Source: Candidatus Mycobacterium wuenschmannii (GTDB taxonomy: Bacteria > Actinomycetota > Actinomycetes > Mycobacteriales > Mycobacteriaceae). From it: DNA of 64,000 nucleotides. Every line of letters begins with the position of its first letter. The stretch's first letter is position 1. The notes below the pieces were generated by a model. It saw nothing but the letters and a program-made list of their open reading frames with translations. It was not told where the DNA came from and ran no database searches. The stretch lies in the NCBI RefSeq assembly GCF_030252325.1, contig NZ_CP126981.1, positions 124,001 through 188,000 on the forward strand. The letters run 5' to 3'. The position numbers and the translations under genes are program-made. Below are positions 1 to 8,977 of this stretch, in pieces.

Positions 1-953
1 AGCATGAAGTTCGCGGTCAGGGAGATACCGGGCACGTAGCCACCCAGGTAGGGCCCGAACTTCTGGTTGGCCGAACTCAATGCTGTTACCAGGCAGCCGT
101 ATTCGGGTGAGTAGTCACCGAGCACTTTGAGCGGGGCGCGTAGCCGATTGATCGTGGCGATGTAGTCATCGGCGGCCGGTTGCAGGGTCAGGTAACCGTT
201 GTCGGCGAGCCCGATCGCCGACAACAGGGTGGCTTTGAGATTGTCGCGTTGACTGACAACGGTGTTGCTGAGGGCGGGGATGTTGTCCACGACGGTGACG
301 AGGTGGGGTGCGGCGCTAGCGTAAATGTCGGCCACGGCCGCGGTTTTCTGCGTGACCCGTTGCAGCGCTGGTAGTTTCGGGTTGATCGTCGACAGGTAGG
401 TGTCCAGGTCTGCCATGGCGGCACCCAGATTGTTTCCGTTGTCGCGTAACCCCTGTCCGGCTGCGGTCAGCGTGGCGTTGAGTTCGGTGGGGTCGATCTT
501 GTGCAGGGTGTCGACCAGCGTCTGAAACAGGGTGTTCACCTCCACCGCCACCGACGACGCCGCGATCCGGCTGCCGGGCGCCAAGGTGTCGGTGGAGGGA
601 TGCTCGGGGGCAAGGAATTCCACGCTTTTGGCGCCGAACACGGTGTTGCCGGCGATGCGCACCGCTGCGTTGGCGGGGATGTAGCCCATCTGGTCGCGGC
701 GGATGGCCAGCGTCAGCCGTGCGCGGCCCTGGTCGTAGGCGATCGCGGCGACGCGCCCGACGTGGACGCCGAGGTATTTGACTTTGGCGTCGCGCTCCAT
801 GACCAGCCCGGCGCGCGCGGCATCCACCGTGACGGTGTCAGTGGGGGTGAAGGCGGAGGTGTAGGCCAGGTACGTTATCGCGGTCACAGCGGCGATCGCT
901 GCCGCCATCGCCGCCGCGGCGAGACGGACGATCGTTGGACGACGGCTGCGCAC
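1..953 (-). CDS. MCE family protein, MceA-like (3' end outside window)
   Basis: Partial leftward gene; about 317 codons are visible and the C-terminus lies beyond position 1. Translating from GTG at 951-953 gives an Arg-rich start, one hydrophobic anchor (about residues 10-30) and the MlaD/MCE domain, with the family pattern RAGLVM...KVKYLGVHVGRV at about residues 47-67. MCE proteins form cell-envelope lipid-import tunnels that normally work with YrbE permeases and an MceG ATPase. The GTG start is supported by a GGGGAGG sequence 7-8 bases upstream. It lies 97 bp after the SDR gene at the end of a catabolic operon, not behind yrbE genes, so it may be an orphan or the start of another mce operon to the left. 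Assignment to MceA rather than another paralogue is tentative. Confidence 0.85.
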   Translation of the reverse strand, partial: MRSRRPTIVRLAAAAMAAAIAAVTAITYLAYTSAFTPTDTVTVDAARAGLVMERDAKVKYLGVHVGRVAAIAYDQGRARLTLAIRRDQMGYIPANAAVRIAGNTVFGAKSVEFLAPEHPSTDTLAPGSRIAASSVAVEVNTLFQTLVDTLHKIDPTELNATLTAAGQGLRDNGNNLGAAMADLDTYLSTINPKLPALQRVTQKTAAVADIYASAAPHLVTVVDNIPALSNTVVSQRDNLKATLLSAIGLADNGYLTLQPAADDYIATINRLRAPLKVLGDYSPEYGCLVTALSSANQKFGPYLGGYVPGISLTANFM

Positions 954-1050
954 TTCCTACCTCCCCTGCGCTGGTGTGATGGTTGATTCAGTTCGGGCAC
1001 AACGTGTGTCATGTTCGCGTCGACTGCGACTGGCGCGAGGTGGTGTTGCT

Positions 1051-1827
1051 CTACTTGGCGACGTATCCTCCGTCGATGGGCAGCAGGACACCGGTGATGT
1101 TGCGGGCCTCCTCACAGGACAGGAACACCGCTGCCTCGGCGCAGTCTTCGGCGGTGATGATGTGGCCCAGCGGATGGATGGTGGCGACTAAATCGACCAG
1201 GTTCTGATCGGCGGGCGCGAACTTTTTGTCGGGGGTGGCCGAGAAGTTGGTCAAGGGCATTGCTGCGGGGCAGATGGCGTTGACCCGGATGCCGTCGGCG
1301 GCGAATTCGACGGCCAGACCCTTGGTCATCTGGTTGACCGCACCTTTGGTGGCGCCGTAGAGCACGCTGCCGAATCCGACCATGCCGGCCACCGATCCGG
1401 TGTTGAGAATGACGCCGCCGCCGCCTTGCTGTTTGAACTGCCGGACAGCGTATTTGGCGCCGTAGAACACGCTGCTGATGTTGATCTGCATCAACTTCTG
1501 CCACTCGGCGTCGGTGAATTCTGCGGTGGTGGCGCCGGGTTTGAGGCCGGTGATTCCGGCGTTGTTGTGCATGATGTCGAGCTGGCCGAACCGGTAGACG
1601 CATTGTTCGACGAGCTTGCTCACCTCGGACTCCTGCGAGACATCGCACTGCACGCCGGTGACCGACTCGTCGTCGCCGCCCGCCAAGTCCACTGTCTGGT
1701 CGAGCCATTCAGGCTCGATGTCGGCGCACACGACCTTCGCTCCCTCCTGCAGGAAGCGAAGGGTCGTGGCGCGTCCGACTCCGGAGCCCGCGCCGGTGAT
1801 GATGGCGACTTTCTCTTTGAGGCGCAT
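1051..1827 (-). CDS. SDR family NAD(P)-dependent oxidoreductase
   Basis: 258-residue classical short-chain dehydrogenase, probably oxidising or reducing an alcohol/ketone in the catabolic pathway encoded around it. The nucleotide-binding TGAGSGVG is at residues 11-18, NNAG at 88-91, and the catalytic Ser/Tyr/Lys are about Ser145, Tyr157 and Lys161 (YGATK). Length is normal for the family and the C-terminal IDGGY motif is present. An acidic residue (D36) after the second strand suggests NAD rather than NADP. It starts 4 bp after the MmgE/PrpD stop, so the two are co-transcribed. Substrate unknown. Confidence 0.93.
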   Translation of the reverse strand: MRLKEKVAIITGAGSGVGRATTLRFLQEGAKVVCADIEPEWLDQTVDLAGGDDESVTGVQCDVSQESEVSKLVEQCVYRFGQLDIMHNNAGITGLKPGATTAEFTDAEWQKLMQINISSVFYGAKYAVRQFKQQGGGGVILNTGSVAGMVGFGSVLYGATKGAVNQMTKGLAVEFAADGIRVNAICPAAMPLTNFSATPDKKFAPADQNLVDLVATIHPLGHIITAEDCAEAAVFLSCEEARNITGVLLPIDGGYVAK

Positions 1828-1831
1828 GGTG

Positions 1832-3271
1832 TTAGCGCCGGTGTCCGTGCGGGAAGGTGAGGATGTCCATCAGTTCGGTGATGTCGCGTTGGGTGTCGAG
1901 AGTCAGAACGAGTTGCTCGACGCGGTCCGCGGCATCGGGGCCCAGCGTTGTTTCCAGGTAGGGCCGGCAGACCTGGCGGATCTGTTCGGTGGTCAGCGGC
2001 GCTTCGGGGCTGCCCAGCCAGCCGTCGAGCCGCTGGGAAAACGTTTTGCCCGAGGTGGTTGTGACAAATACCTCCGCGCCGGGTGCATGGACACCGAAAT
2101 CTTCGTGGTCGCCGGTGGAGATGACTTTGTTCATCGCCTCGCGGTAGCGCGGATCATCCAGTGCGGACAGGTCTTCGAAGGTCTGGTCGGTGATTTTGCC
2201 TTTGAGCATCACCTCGGCCAGCAGGTAGTGCACGCTGAATCGGGAGCCCTGCAGATCGACCGGGTTCGGGGTGATGCCGACCGCGAGGTTGCCGATCACG
2301 CCTTGTCGGCTGGTGACCGACTCGATGTCGTCATAGCTCAGGTTGTGCTCGGCCATGATCAGCCCGAGCGCATCGATTGAGGTGTGGGCGTAGGTGCAAG
2401 CCGAGTACTTCTTGATGCAGGCCCGGTTGATCCGGTACGGCGCCACCCCAAGGTCGGTGTCGATGATCGACAGGTCGATCGCGTTGTTGGCGACCAGGGG
2501 TGCGTAGAGACCGTTCTTGATGTCGATCACGCCGAGTTCGGCGGTGGCCCCGAGCCGGGCCAGGAGCGCGGACTGCACACCCATCTGGGCGGTGTGCCCG
2601 GATTCGATGAAATGGGTGTCACAGCCGGCCTGTCCTAGGCCGCAGGCCCACGATCCGGCCATGGTGATGGCGTGCTCGGTGCGGTCGGCGTCGAGTTTGA
2701 GCAGCTTGGCCGCTCCGGCCGCCACACCGAGTGGACCGAACCAGGTGGGAGGGCAGATGTGGGTCGACATCAACGCTTCGCCGGGTCCGGCTGAGTTGTA
2801 GCGCGAGGCCACCTCCCAGGCGGTCACGGCGGCGGTGATGAGGTCTTTGCCGCTGGCCGTTTGCTTTTGGGCCAGCGGGAACAGCCCCGGCAGCACCCAG
2901 TAGGCGCTGGTGAAGTTGGGCATCTCGTTGTCTTCGAGCTCTGAGGAGTGCGCGAAGGTGGCGTTGGTGAACGCCGCGTTGGCCACGGTGGTGCGATACC
3001 CGCCGCCCACGACACCGGCCTCGGGGGTGCCGCCCTGCTCGGCGTAGTAGGTGGTCAGGATCCGTGCGGCGGGTTCGCGGCAGCCGGCCAGCATGCCGGC
3101 GACAGTCTTGAGCAACAGAGCCTTGGTGAATTCTGTTGTCGCGGAGTCGATGTCTTTGTAGTCGAGGCGCTGCACCCATTCGGCGACGTTCTGTGCGCGG
3201 CGCTTGGCGGGTTCGGTTGCGGCCTTGCTCTCGAGGTATTCCTGCTTGGATTGTTCCAGCGTGTCAGTCAT
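1832..3271 (-). CDS. MmgE/PrpD family protein (2-methylcitrate dehydratase-like)
   Basis: 479 residues, full length for the MmgE/PrpD fold, which includes 2-methylcitrate dehydratase and cis-aconitate decarboxylase. The N-terminal all-helical domain carries AEWVQRLDYKDI near residue 30. The middle has a family-like segment (GYRTTVANAAFTNATFAHSSE) and the central GxxxxGAA-rich stretch around residue 180-190. There is no prpC/prpB neighbour, so a methylcitrate-cycle role is not supported; here it more likely dehydrates or isomerises a hydroxy acid of the local pathway. The ATG has a strong AGGGAGA site 6 bp upstream. Downstream SDR follows after 4 bp. Confidence 0.9.
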   Translation of the reverse strand: MTDTLEQSKQEYLESKAATEPAKRRAQNVAEWVQRLDYKDIDSATTEFTKALLLKTVAGMLAGCREPAARILTTYYAEQGGTPEAGVVGGGYRTTVANAAFTNATFAHSSELEDNEMPNFTSAYWVLPGLFPLAQKQTASGKDLITAAVTAWEVASRYNSAGPGEALMSTHICPPTWFGPLGVAAGAAKLLKLDADRTEHAITMAGSWACGLGQAGCDTHFIESGHTAQMGVQSALLARLGATAELGVIDIKNGLYAPLVANNAIDLSIIDTDLGVAPYRINRACIKKYSACTYAHTSIDALGLIMAEHNLSYDDIESVTSRQGVIGNLAVGITPNPVDLQGSRFSVHYLLAEVMLKGKITDQTFEDLSALDDPRYREAMNKVISTGDHEDFGVHAPGAEVFVTTTSGKTFSQRLDGWLGSPEAPLTTEQIRQVCRPYLETTLGPDAADRVEQLVLTLDTQRDITELMDILTFPHGHRR

Positions 3272-3321
3272 GTCGTTCTCCCTTGTGTCGGTGGTGAGGT
3301 GATGGATTGCGGCGGGGCAGT

Positions 3322-3738
3322 TCAGCTTGTGGCGGCGTCGCGGGTGAACAGTTCCTGGAAGGTTTCACCGGCGGTGCGCAGCGCTTTGATCGATTTGGGC
3401 ACCCCGATGTAGGGAACGAGGTGCAGCACGATCTCCATGACTTCTTCGTGGGTCCAGCCGTTGGCCAGCGCGGCTTCGACGTGCAGTTTGAATTCGTCCC
3501 AGGTGCCCAGGGTTGCCAGGATCGACAGGCAGGCCACACTGCGGGTCTTGCGGTCCAACGTGTTTCGAGCCCACACGTCGGTGTAGCAGTGCTCGACGGC
3601 GATGCGTTGAAAGTCATCGACGGCTTTCATGCCGGTGGCGCGTTGTTTGTCGCGCCACGACGGGCCGAACATGTCATCAAGGACGGCGGCGGCGGTGTCG
3701 TAACGCGAGGTGTCTTCGACGCTGTGAGTGGTGGTCAT
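3322..3738 (-). CDS. Carboxymuconolactone decarboxylase-like protein
   Basis: 138-residue protein with the CMD/AhpD-like helical fold: LDRKTRSVACLSILATLG and the later EVMEIVLHLVPYIGVPKSIKAL match the family. It lacks the CxxC pair of AhpD peroxidases, so it belongs to the gamma-carboxymuconolactone decarboxylase side, whose members decarboxylate or hydrolyse ring-cleavage lactones or act as unknown hydrolases. It lies in the middle of the leftward operon between the P450 (38 bp) and MmgE/PrpD (50 bp). AGGAG precedes the ATG. The true reaction is unknown. Confidence 0.85.
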   Translation of the reverse strand: MTTTHSVEDTSRYDTAAAVLDDMFGPSWRDKQRATGMKAVDDFQRIAVEHCYTDVWARNTLDRKTRSVACLSILATLGTWDEFKLHVEAALANGWTHEEVMEIVLHLVPYIGVPKSIKALRTAGETFQELFTRDAATS

Positions 3739-3776
3739 GTGGGTCTCCTGTTCGGTGCGGTGGGTGGGCTCAGTGC

Positions 3777-5045
3777 TTAGCGGGGAAGGTCCCAGCGCAC
3801 GGGCACGCTGGTGGGGCCGCGTTCATACATGCCGATGATGCGGGGGGTTTCCGCGCGGTCATCGAGACGTAGTCCGGGCAGGCGTTGGGTTAAAACTTTG
3901 ATGGCGGTGCAGATTTCGGCGCGCGCGACATGCTGGCCTAAGCAGACGTGGGTGCCGCGGCCGAACGCGAGGTTGGTTTGGATGGGCCGGCCGGGAAGGA
4001 AGTCGTCGGGACTGTCCCAGCGCGCGGGGTCGCGGTTGGCGGCGGCGAAGCAGGCGTGCACGACCGCGCCCCTGGGGATCGCCACGCCGCCCAGCGTGGT
4101 GTCTTGGCTGGCGAATCGCGCGAAGGCGGGATCGGTGGGCATCCAGCGCAGCGTTTCCTCCAGAAACGGGCGGATCCAGTCGGGGTCGGCGGTGATGCGG
4201 GCCAGCCAGCGGGGCCGCTGCAGCAGCGTGAGCATGGTGATGCCCAGTTGTTTCCAGGTGGTGCCTGATCCGGCCGCGAGCAGCAGCAGAGAGAACAGTT
4301 GCACTTCGTCGTCGGAGAGCCGGTGGCGGGTGCCGTCTTCGTCTTCGAATTCCTCGTTGACCAGCATGCTGACCAGGTCGTCGCGCGCGTTGTGGCGTCG
4401 CGCCGCGACGATGGGTTTGACGATCTCGGAGATGGCGGTGATGCCGGCGGTGTCGGAGACGATCGCGGCGCGCACCTGCAGGGCTTCTTCGACGCTGACC
4501 CCGAAGCTGCTGCAGATGGTCAGCAGCGGGATAGGCGCGAAGAATTCGACGTTAAGGTCGGCATGGCCTTTGTCGGCGATCAGCGCGAACAGGGCGTCGA
4601 TGATGTCGTGTACCCAGTTGTCGAGCCACCACCCGGATCGCTTGGGGGTGAACGCGTTTCGGACCAGTGACCGCAGGCGGCGGTGCCGTTTGCCGTCCAT
4701 GAACAGCAGCATCGCCTGGCTTTCGTATTCCGGTGTGCCCGGTTCGTGCTGGGACGCTGGGAAGGTGTCGGGGTCCTGGATCACCTGACTGCAGGTGGCG
4801 TAGTCGAAGGCGGTGAAGTGGGGGCGGTCTTCGAAGGGCAGCCCGGAGAAGAACGCCGGACCGTGATAGCCGGCTAGTTCGCCGGGTGTGCCCGGGTGCA
4901 CCGGCCCGGACTCGCGCAGAGTGTTGAATGCGGGATAGGGGTCGCCTTCGAACGATCCGCCGCGCATCTCATAGACGTCACTGCGCAGGTCGAACAGTTC
5001 TTTGAGTCGGGCCGGATCGAGGGTGAATGCCGTGTTGGCCAACAT
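3777..5045 (-). CDS. Cytochrome P450 with an unusual I-helix
   Basis: 422-residue bacterial class I P450. The haem-thiolate loop FGRGTHVCLG puts the Cys ligand at about residue 368; ExxR is E297-R300. The oxygen-activation motif in helix I reads AAGSGTT (257-263), with Gly where most P450s have Asp or Glu before the conserved Thr. It starts 3 bp after the deazaflavin nitroreductase stop, with an AAAGGG site inside that gene, and is part of a seven-gene leftward operon. It would need a ferredoxin and reductase; the FprB-like protein at 13.5-15.1 kb is a candidate donor. Not assigned to a CYP family. Confidence 0.93.
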   Translation of the reverse strand: MLANTAFTLDPARLKELFDLRSDVYEMRGGSFEGDPYPAFNTLRESGPVHPGTPGELAGYHGPAFFSGLPFEDRPHFTAFDYATCSQVIQDPDTFPASQHEPGTPEYESQAMLLFMDGKRHRRLRSLVRNAFTPKRSGWWLDNWVHDIIDALFALIADKGHADLNVEFFAPIPLLTICSSFGVSVEEALQVRAAIVSDTAGITAISEIVKPIVAARRHNARDDLVSMLVNEEFEDEDGTRHRLSDDEVQLFSLLLLAAGSGTTWKQLGITMLTLLQRPRWLARITADPDWIRPFLEETLRWMPTDPAFARFASQDTTLGGVAIPRGAVVHACFAAANRDPARWDSPDDFLPGRPIQTNLAFGRGTHVCLGQHVARAEICTAIKVLTQRLPGLRLDDRAETPRIIGMYERGPTSVPVRWDLPR

Positions 5046-5048
5046 ATT

Positions 5049-5486
5049 TCAGGCCCTTTCGAGCACGACGACGGGGATTACACGCTCGGTGCGGTTCTGG
5101 TAGGTGTTGTAGCTGGGCCAGGTCGCGGCGGCCAGATCCCACAGTCGCTGTCGTTCGGTGCCCTCGGCGACGCGGGCGCGCGCATCGAATCGGTCGGCTT
5201 TGACCTGCACGCGCACGTGCGGGTCGGCGCGCAGGTTGTGATACCAGTGCGGGTGGCTGGGTGCCCCGCCTTGGGAGGCGATCACGATGTGGTCATCGCC
5301 GTCAGCGGCACAGATCAGGGCGCTGTCGCGCGGCTGGCCAGTTTTGCGGCCGGTGGTGGTCAGGATGAGTGTGGGCACCCCGTTCCAGAGGTAGCCGACC
5401 TCGCCGTCAGTGTCCTGGTATTGGCGGATGTGTTCGTCGCCGAACAGTGTCAGGTCCAGACTCGGCGGGGGGGCATCGTGGGTCAC
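5049..5486 (-). CDS. Nitroreductase/deazaflavin (F420)-dependent oxidoreductase family protein
   Basis: About 145 residues of the Ddn-like split beta-barrel family, which binds F420 or FMN in actinobacteria. Family-like features are LILTTTGRKTGQPRDSAL and the central GGAPSHPHWYHNLRADP. The start is placed at GTG 5486 because GAGAGGAA lies 6-7 bp upstream and the length then fits the family. A longer reading from GTG 5546 would overlap the ALDH stop by 4 bp and give 165 residues, so that start cannot be excluded. It lies between ALDH and P450 genes in one operon. Probable role: F420H2-linked reduction of an unsaturated intermediate. Confidence 0.85.
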   Translation of the reverse strand: MTHDAPPPSLDLTLFGDEHIRQYQDTDGEVGYLWNGVPTLILTTTGRKTGQPRDSALICAADGDDHIVIASQGGAPSHPHWYHNLRADPHVRVQVKADRFDARARVAEGTERQRLWDLAAATWPSYNTYQNRTERVIPVVVLERA

Positions 5487-5542
5487 GACGGAATTCCTCT
5501 CAGCGACAGACGGTTTCGGGGCGTGGGCGCGCGTAGCGCGGG

Positions 5543-7012
5543 TCACGGTCCGACCACGAGGTGTTTGATGTCCTGGTACTCGCGTAGCCCGGCGACGCCG
5601 CGTTCGCGGCCGACTCCGCTTTGCTTGACACCGCCGGTGGGGGTGTAGGCCGAGGCCGCGGAGCGGTTGACCTGTACGGTGCCCGAGCGGATGCGCCGCG
5701 CGACTCCTAAGCCGGCGGGCAGGTCGGCGGTGTAGACGCCCCCGCCCAGGCCGTAGTCGGAGTCGTTGGCGATCGCGACGGCGTCGTCGATGTCGCGGTA
5801 GCCCTGCACGGTCAGGACTGGACCGAAGACCTCTTGCTGGGCAACGGGATTGGCGTTGTCGGCGATGCGCAGCACGGTGGGCTCGAGGTAGTAGCCGCGT
5901 TGCAGGCCCAGCGGCCGTTTGCCGCCGGTAACGACATCGCCGCCGGCCTTAACGCCGGCGGCGATGAGGTCTTCGATGCGCTCACGCTGCGCGGCGCTGA
6001 TGACTGGACCGATCATGGTCTTCTCGTCGTCGGGATCACCAACCGGCAGGAACGGAAGCACCGAGGTGATGGTGTCCAGCGCGGCATCGAGACTGTCGTG
6101 GGGTACCAGCACGCGGGTCTGCGCGGTGCACGCCTGCCCAGAATGCGAGGCGAATACGGTTAGCGCCCCGGTTCCCAGCTTGTCGAGCCCGTCGGGCAGA
6201 TACAGCTGCACCGATTTGCCGCCCAACTCAAGCACCATCTTTTTCACGGTGGGCGCCGCCTGCGCGGCGATTTGGCGGCCCACCGACGTCGAGCCGGTGA
6301 ACGACACGCAGTCCACCCGCGGATCGCTGGTCAGCTGGGTGGCCGCTGCCGTGCCTTCTTCGACGACGATGTTGAGGACCCCGTCGGGCAGTCCGGCAGC
6401 CAGCCCGGCCTCGCCCATGGCCAGCGCGGTCAGCGGGGTCAGGGGGCTGGGTCGCAGGATGACCGAACATCCGGTTGCCAACGCGGAGAACACTTTCCAG
6501 ACGTTGGTCTGCAGCGGAAAGTTATAGGGACTGATCGCGGCGACCACGCCGACCGGCTCGTAGCTACGGATGCTGAGCAGGACGTCTTTGCTGGTGACCA
6601 GCGCGTCCACCGGCATCTCGTTGTGCTCCCACTCCGGCAGGGTTGCGAACAGCTCAGGTAGCTGGCGGGCTTGGTCGATCGCCATGTCCACCTGAGCCAG
6701 CCGTGCCAGCGAGCGCACCGCACCAACCTCGCGAACCGCGGTCTCGACCAACGTGTCGCGGTGATCGGCCAGCCACTGGGCCATCGAGGCCAGCGTCGCC
6801 AGCCGCGCACTGCGGGATTGAGAGGCCCACACCCCGGTGTCAAAGGATCGGCGGGCGCTGGCGATGGCCGTTTCGACCTGGGCCGCGCTGACCGTGGGCG
6901 CGGTCGTGAACACCTCCTCGGTGGCCGGGTTTTCCACCGGCAGCGGTGCACCCTCGCCCGGCACCTGGCGTCCTCCGATGACCAGGTGCTCCGATGCGTA
7001 CCACGACCCCAT
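5543..7012 (-). CDS. Aldehyde dehydrogenase family protein
   Basis: 489-residue NAD(P)-dependent aldehyde dehydrogenase, first gene of the leftward catabolic operon. Catalytic residues are in place: Asn164 (SPYNFP), general-base Glu262 (LELGGKS) and nucleophile Cys295 (GQACTAQTR), with the coenzyme loop FTGSTSVG at 238-245. The start ATG at 7010-7012 follows an AGGAG ten bases upstream and gives the standard family length; further in-frame sequence upstream is antisense to the IclR gene and not used. It diverges from IclR across a 105-bp promoter region holding an inverted repeat, so IclR probably controls it. Confidence 0.95.
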   Translation of the reverse strand: MGSWYASEHLVIGGRQVPGEGAPLPVENPATEEVFTTAPTVSAAQVETAIASARRSFDTGVWASQSRSARLATLASMAQWLADHRDTLVETAVREVGAVRSLARLAQVDMAIDQARQLPELFATLPEWEHNEMPVDALVTSKDVLLSIRSYEPVGVVAAISPYNFPLQTNVWKVFSALATGCSVILRPSPLTPLTALAMGEAGLAAGLPDGVLNIVVEEGTAAATQLTSDPRVDCVSFTGSTSVGRQIAAQAAPTVKKMVLELGGKSVQLYLPDGLDKLGTGALTVFASHSGQACTAQTRVLVPHDSLDAALDTITSVLPFLPVGDPDDEKTMIGPVISAAQRERIEDLIAAGVKAGGDVVTGGKRPLGLQRGYYLEPTVLRIADNANPVAQQEVFGPVLTVQGYRDIDDAVAIANDSDYGLGGGVYTADLPAGLGVARRIRSGTVQVNRSAASAYTPTGGVKQSGVGRERGVAGLREYQDIKHLVVGP

Positions 7013-7042
7013 CCGCAGATCACTCCTAGGTGCTAGTATTTC

Positions 7043-7057
7043 AGCATTAATGATGCT
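7043..7057. promoter_or_regulatory. Candidate IclR operator in the ALDH/IclR divergent promoter
   Basis: Inverted repeat AGCAT-TAATG-ATGCT in the 105-bp AT-rich gap between the divergent ALDH and IclR genes. Position and symmetry fit a regulator site, and IclR proteins usually bind between themselves and their target operon. Five-base arms are short, so this is only a candidate. Confidence 0.35.
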
Positions 7058-7117
7058 ATTTAAGCACACTAACTGCTGGACTATCGTCCGGCAAGAAAAT
7101 TCGACAAGATTGCGGTT

Positions 7118-8029
7118 ATGCCGATCAACCCATCGCCCGCGGTGCAGCGCGCTGGTCAAGTTCTCTGGTACCTGGCCGAGCACCCCTCGGAGTCCCACAC
7201 CGTCGCCCAGATCTCGCGGGTGTTGGAGATACCGCGCGCGACGTGCGATTCGATCCTGCAAGCGCTGACCGCCCAAGGCTTTGTCAACCGCCGGGAGCGG
7301 GAGATGACCTACGAGCTGGGCGCATCGTGCCTGGCGCTGGCCAGCGCTGCTCAGGCTGCCAATACCGTGCTCAGTGTGGCCAACCGGCAGGCCGACCAGC
7401 TCGCGCGCGATCTGGGTGCCTGCGTGGTGGTCTCGACCGTCATCGCCGGTGAGGCGCGCGCGGTGGCCGTCTTCGACCGCGCACCCTCCACGATGTATCG
7501 CGCCCGTGTCGGACATGCGATCCCGCTGGCGCCGCCGTTCGGCGTGGTATTCGTGGCCTGGGACCCAGCGGCCAGCGAGCAGTGGCTGACCCGTGGGGGC
7601 CCGCAACCCGAGCCCGACGACCTGCAGCGGTGGCAACAATCACTACAGTTCGCCCGCCGCCACGGCTATAGCTTCTCGGTGTACGCCGCACCCGGTCCCC
7701 AGTTCGGCCAGGTCCTCGAAGACCTAGTGCTAGCACCGGATTCAGAGCCCAGCCGACGCGAGCGCGACATGCTGATCGAACGCTTGCGCCACAGCGAATA
7801 CTTGGCCATCGAAGTCGACTCCGACGCCGACGTGCAGTTCCTGCAAATCTCAGCGCCGGTGTTCGACGCCAACGGCACGGTCAGCGCGTCGTTAATGGTG
7901 CTGGGCACGCGGCGCCCGATGCGCGGCGACCAACTCGAAGAGCTGGCCGGCCGCGTGGTTGCGGCCGCGGACCGCGCGACCACGCAGGCGCGCGAGATGC
8001 GTCTCGGTGAGCCCGCCGCAGCGATATGA
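7118..8029 (+). CDS. IclR family transcriptional regulator
   Basis: 303-residue regulator. The N-terminal winged helix-turn-helix covers about residues 5-65 (AVQRAGQVLWYLAEHP... HTVAQISRVLEIPRATCDSILQAL), followed by the larger ligand-binding IclR domain (about 80-270). The C-terminal effector half looks complete, although longer than the usual 250-270 residues. It is transcribed away from the ALDH operon and overlaps the downstream hydrolase by 4 bp (ATGA). Likely senses a pathway intermediate and controls the divergent operon; repressor or activator mode cannot be read from sequence. Confidence 0.92.
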   Translation: MPINPSPAVQRAGQVLWYLAEHPSESHTVAQISRVLEIPRATCDSILQALTAQGFVNRREREMTYELGASCLALASAAQAANTVLSVANRQADQLARDLGACVVVSTVIAGEARAVAVFDRAPSTMYRARVGHAIPLAPPFGVVFVAWDPAASEQWLTRGGPQPEPDDLQRWQQSLQFARRHGYSFSVYAAPGPQFGQVLEDLVLAPDSEPSRRERDMLIERLRHSEYLAIEVDSDADVQFLQISAPVFDANGTVSASLMVLGTRRPMRGDQLEELAGRVVAAADRATTQAREMRLGEPAAAI

Positions 8030-8946
8030 GCCTGCCGCTGTCGCCGCGCTCATTGCGTTTCGACTCCGCGGCAACGCGACTGGACCGCTTGTACGCGGCG
8101 GCGCACCGGCACGGAATCTCCGCTGAGCGGCTCGTGTTGCCCGCCGAAGGTCTGCTGCGCGGGCGCGATCCGGAGCTGCATTATCTGGAATGGCCTGGGC
8201 CGCAGCGCGGCCCGTCCGTGCTGATGCTGCATGGCGGCGGGCTGCACGCGCATACGTTCGATCTTGTGGGCAACCTAGTGTCGCGCCATGCGCGCTGCGT
8301 CGCACTCGACCTGCGCGGACACGGCGAGAGCGGGTGGGCCGGTCCCGGACAGTACGGCGCGTCAGCCATCGCGGACGACATCGACGCTGTGGTGTGTGCA
8401 CTGCAGCTGGCGCCGGTGGTCGTGGTCGGTCATTCGGTCGGCGGAATGGGGGCTATGGTCTGGGCGGCCCGCTCACCGGAGGGACTGGCCGCGTTGATGA
8501 TCGTCGATGTCGCGCCGGGCATGAATCAAGAGGGCACGGGCAGTGTTCACGAATTCGTTGCCGCCAACCCGACATTCACCGACCTCGACGACGTCGACCG
8601 CTTTTTTGCCCGCGGCACAACCCCCAGCGTGGCGGCCGGTGACAGCGCGGCGGCCAACCTGCGCTGGGATGCCAATGGGCGGTTGGCTTTCAAATACGAC
8701 ACCGCCCAATTCGCCGGGATCGACCTGCCCCTCGGTGACGAGCTGCGCGCCGTCGCCGCCCGCATTGATGCTCCGACACGGGTTCTGAGAGGCCAGCGCA
8801 GCAAGGTCATCGACAATGAGGCCGCTGCGGAGCTGGCCGGGCTAATTCCAGGGGCCAGCTGGGCGGTGGTGCCTGATGCGGGCCACACCATTCAATCCAG
8901 CAACCCGGCCGGTCTGGCCGCCGAAATCATCGCCATCGCAACGTGA
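8026..8946 (+). CDS. Alpha/beta fold hydrolase
   Basis: 306-residue alpha/beta hydrolase. The oxyanion-hole HGGG lies near residue 65-68, nucleophile elbow GHSVGG near 135-140, an acid candidate in the RGQRSK/DNEAAAE region, and catalytic His in DAGHT near residue 288. No signal peptide, so cytoplasmic. Translationally coupled to IclR by an ATGA overlap. It could hydrolyse an ester, lactone or C-C bond of a ring-cleavage product, like the MhpC/BphD-type enzymes it resembles; substrate is unknown. Confidence 0.9.
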   Translation: MSLPLSPRSLRFDSAATRLDRLYAAAHRHGISAERLVLPAEGLLRGRDPELHYLEWPGPQRGPSVLMLHGGGLHAHTFDLVGNLVSRHARCVALDLRGHGESGWAGPGQYGASAIADDIDAVVCALQLAPVVVVGHSVGGMGAMVWAARSPEGLAALMIVDVAPGMNQEGTGSVHEFVAANPTFTDLDDVDRFFARGTTPSVAAGDSAAANLRWDANGRLAFKYDTAQFAGIDLPLGDELRAVAARIDAPTRVLRGQRSKVIDNEAAAELAGLIPGASWAVVPDAGHTIQSSNPAGLAAEIIAIAT

Positions 8947-8977
8947 CCCAGCCCCGCCGGTGTCAGCTCAGGTCGTA

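Noticed and set aside
5543..7639. 698-residue extended aldehyde dehydrogenase
   Set aside because: Extra N-terminus is antisense to IclR; ATG 7012 with AGGAG gives the normal length.
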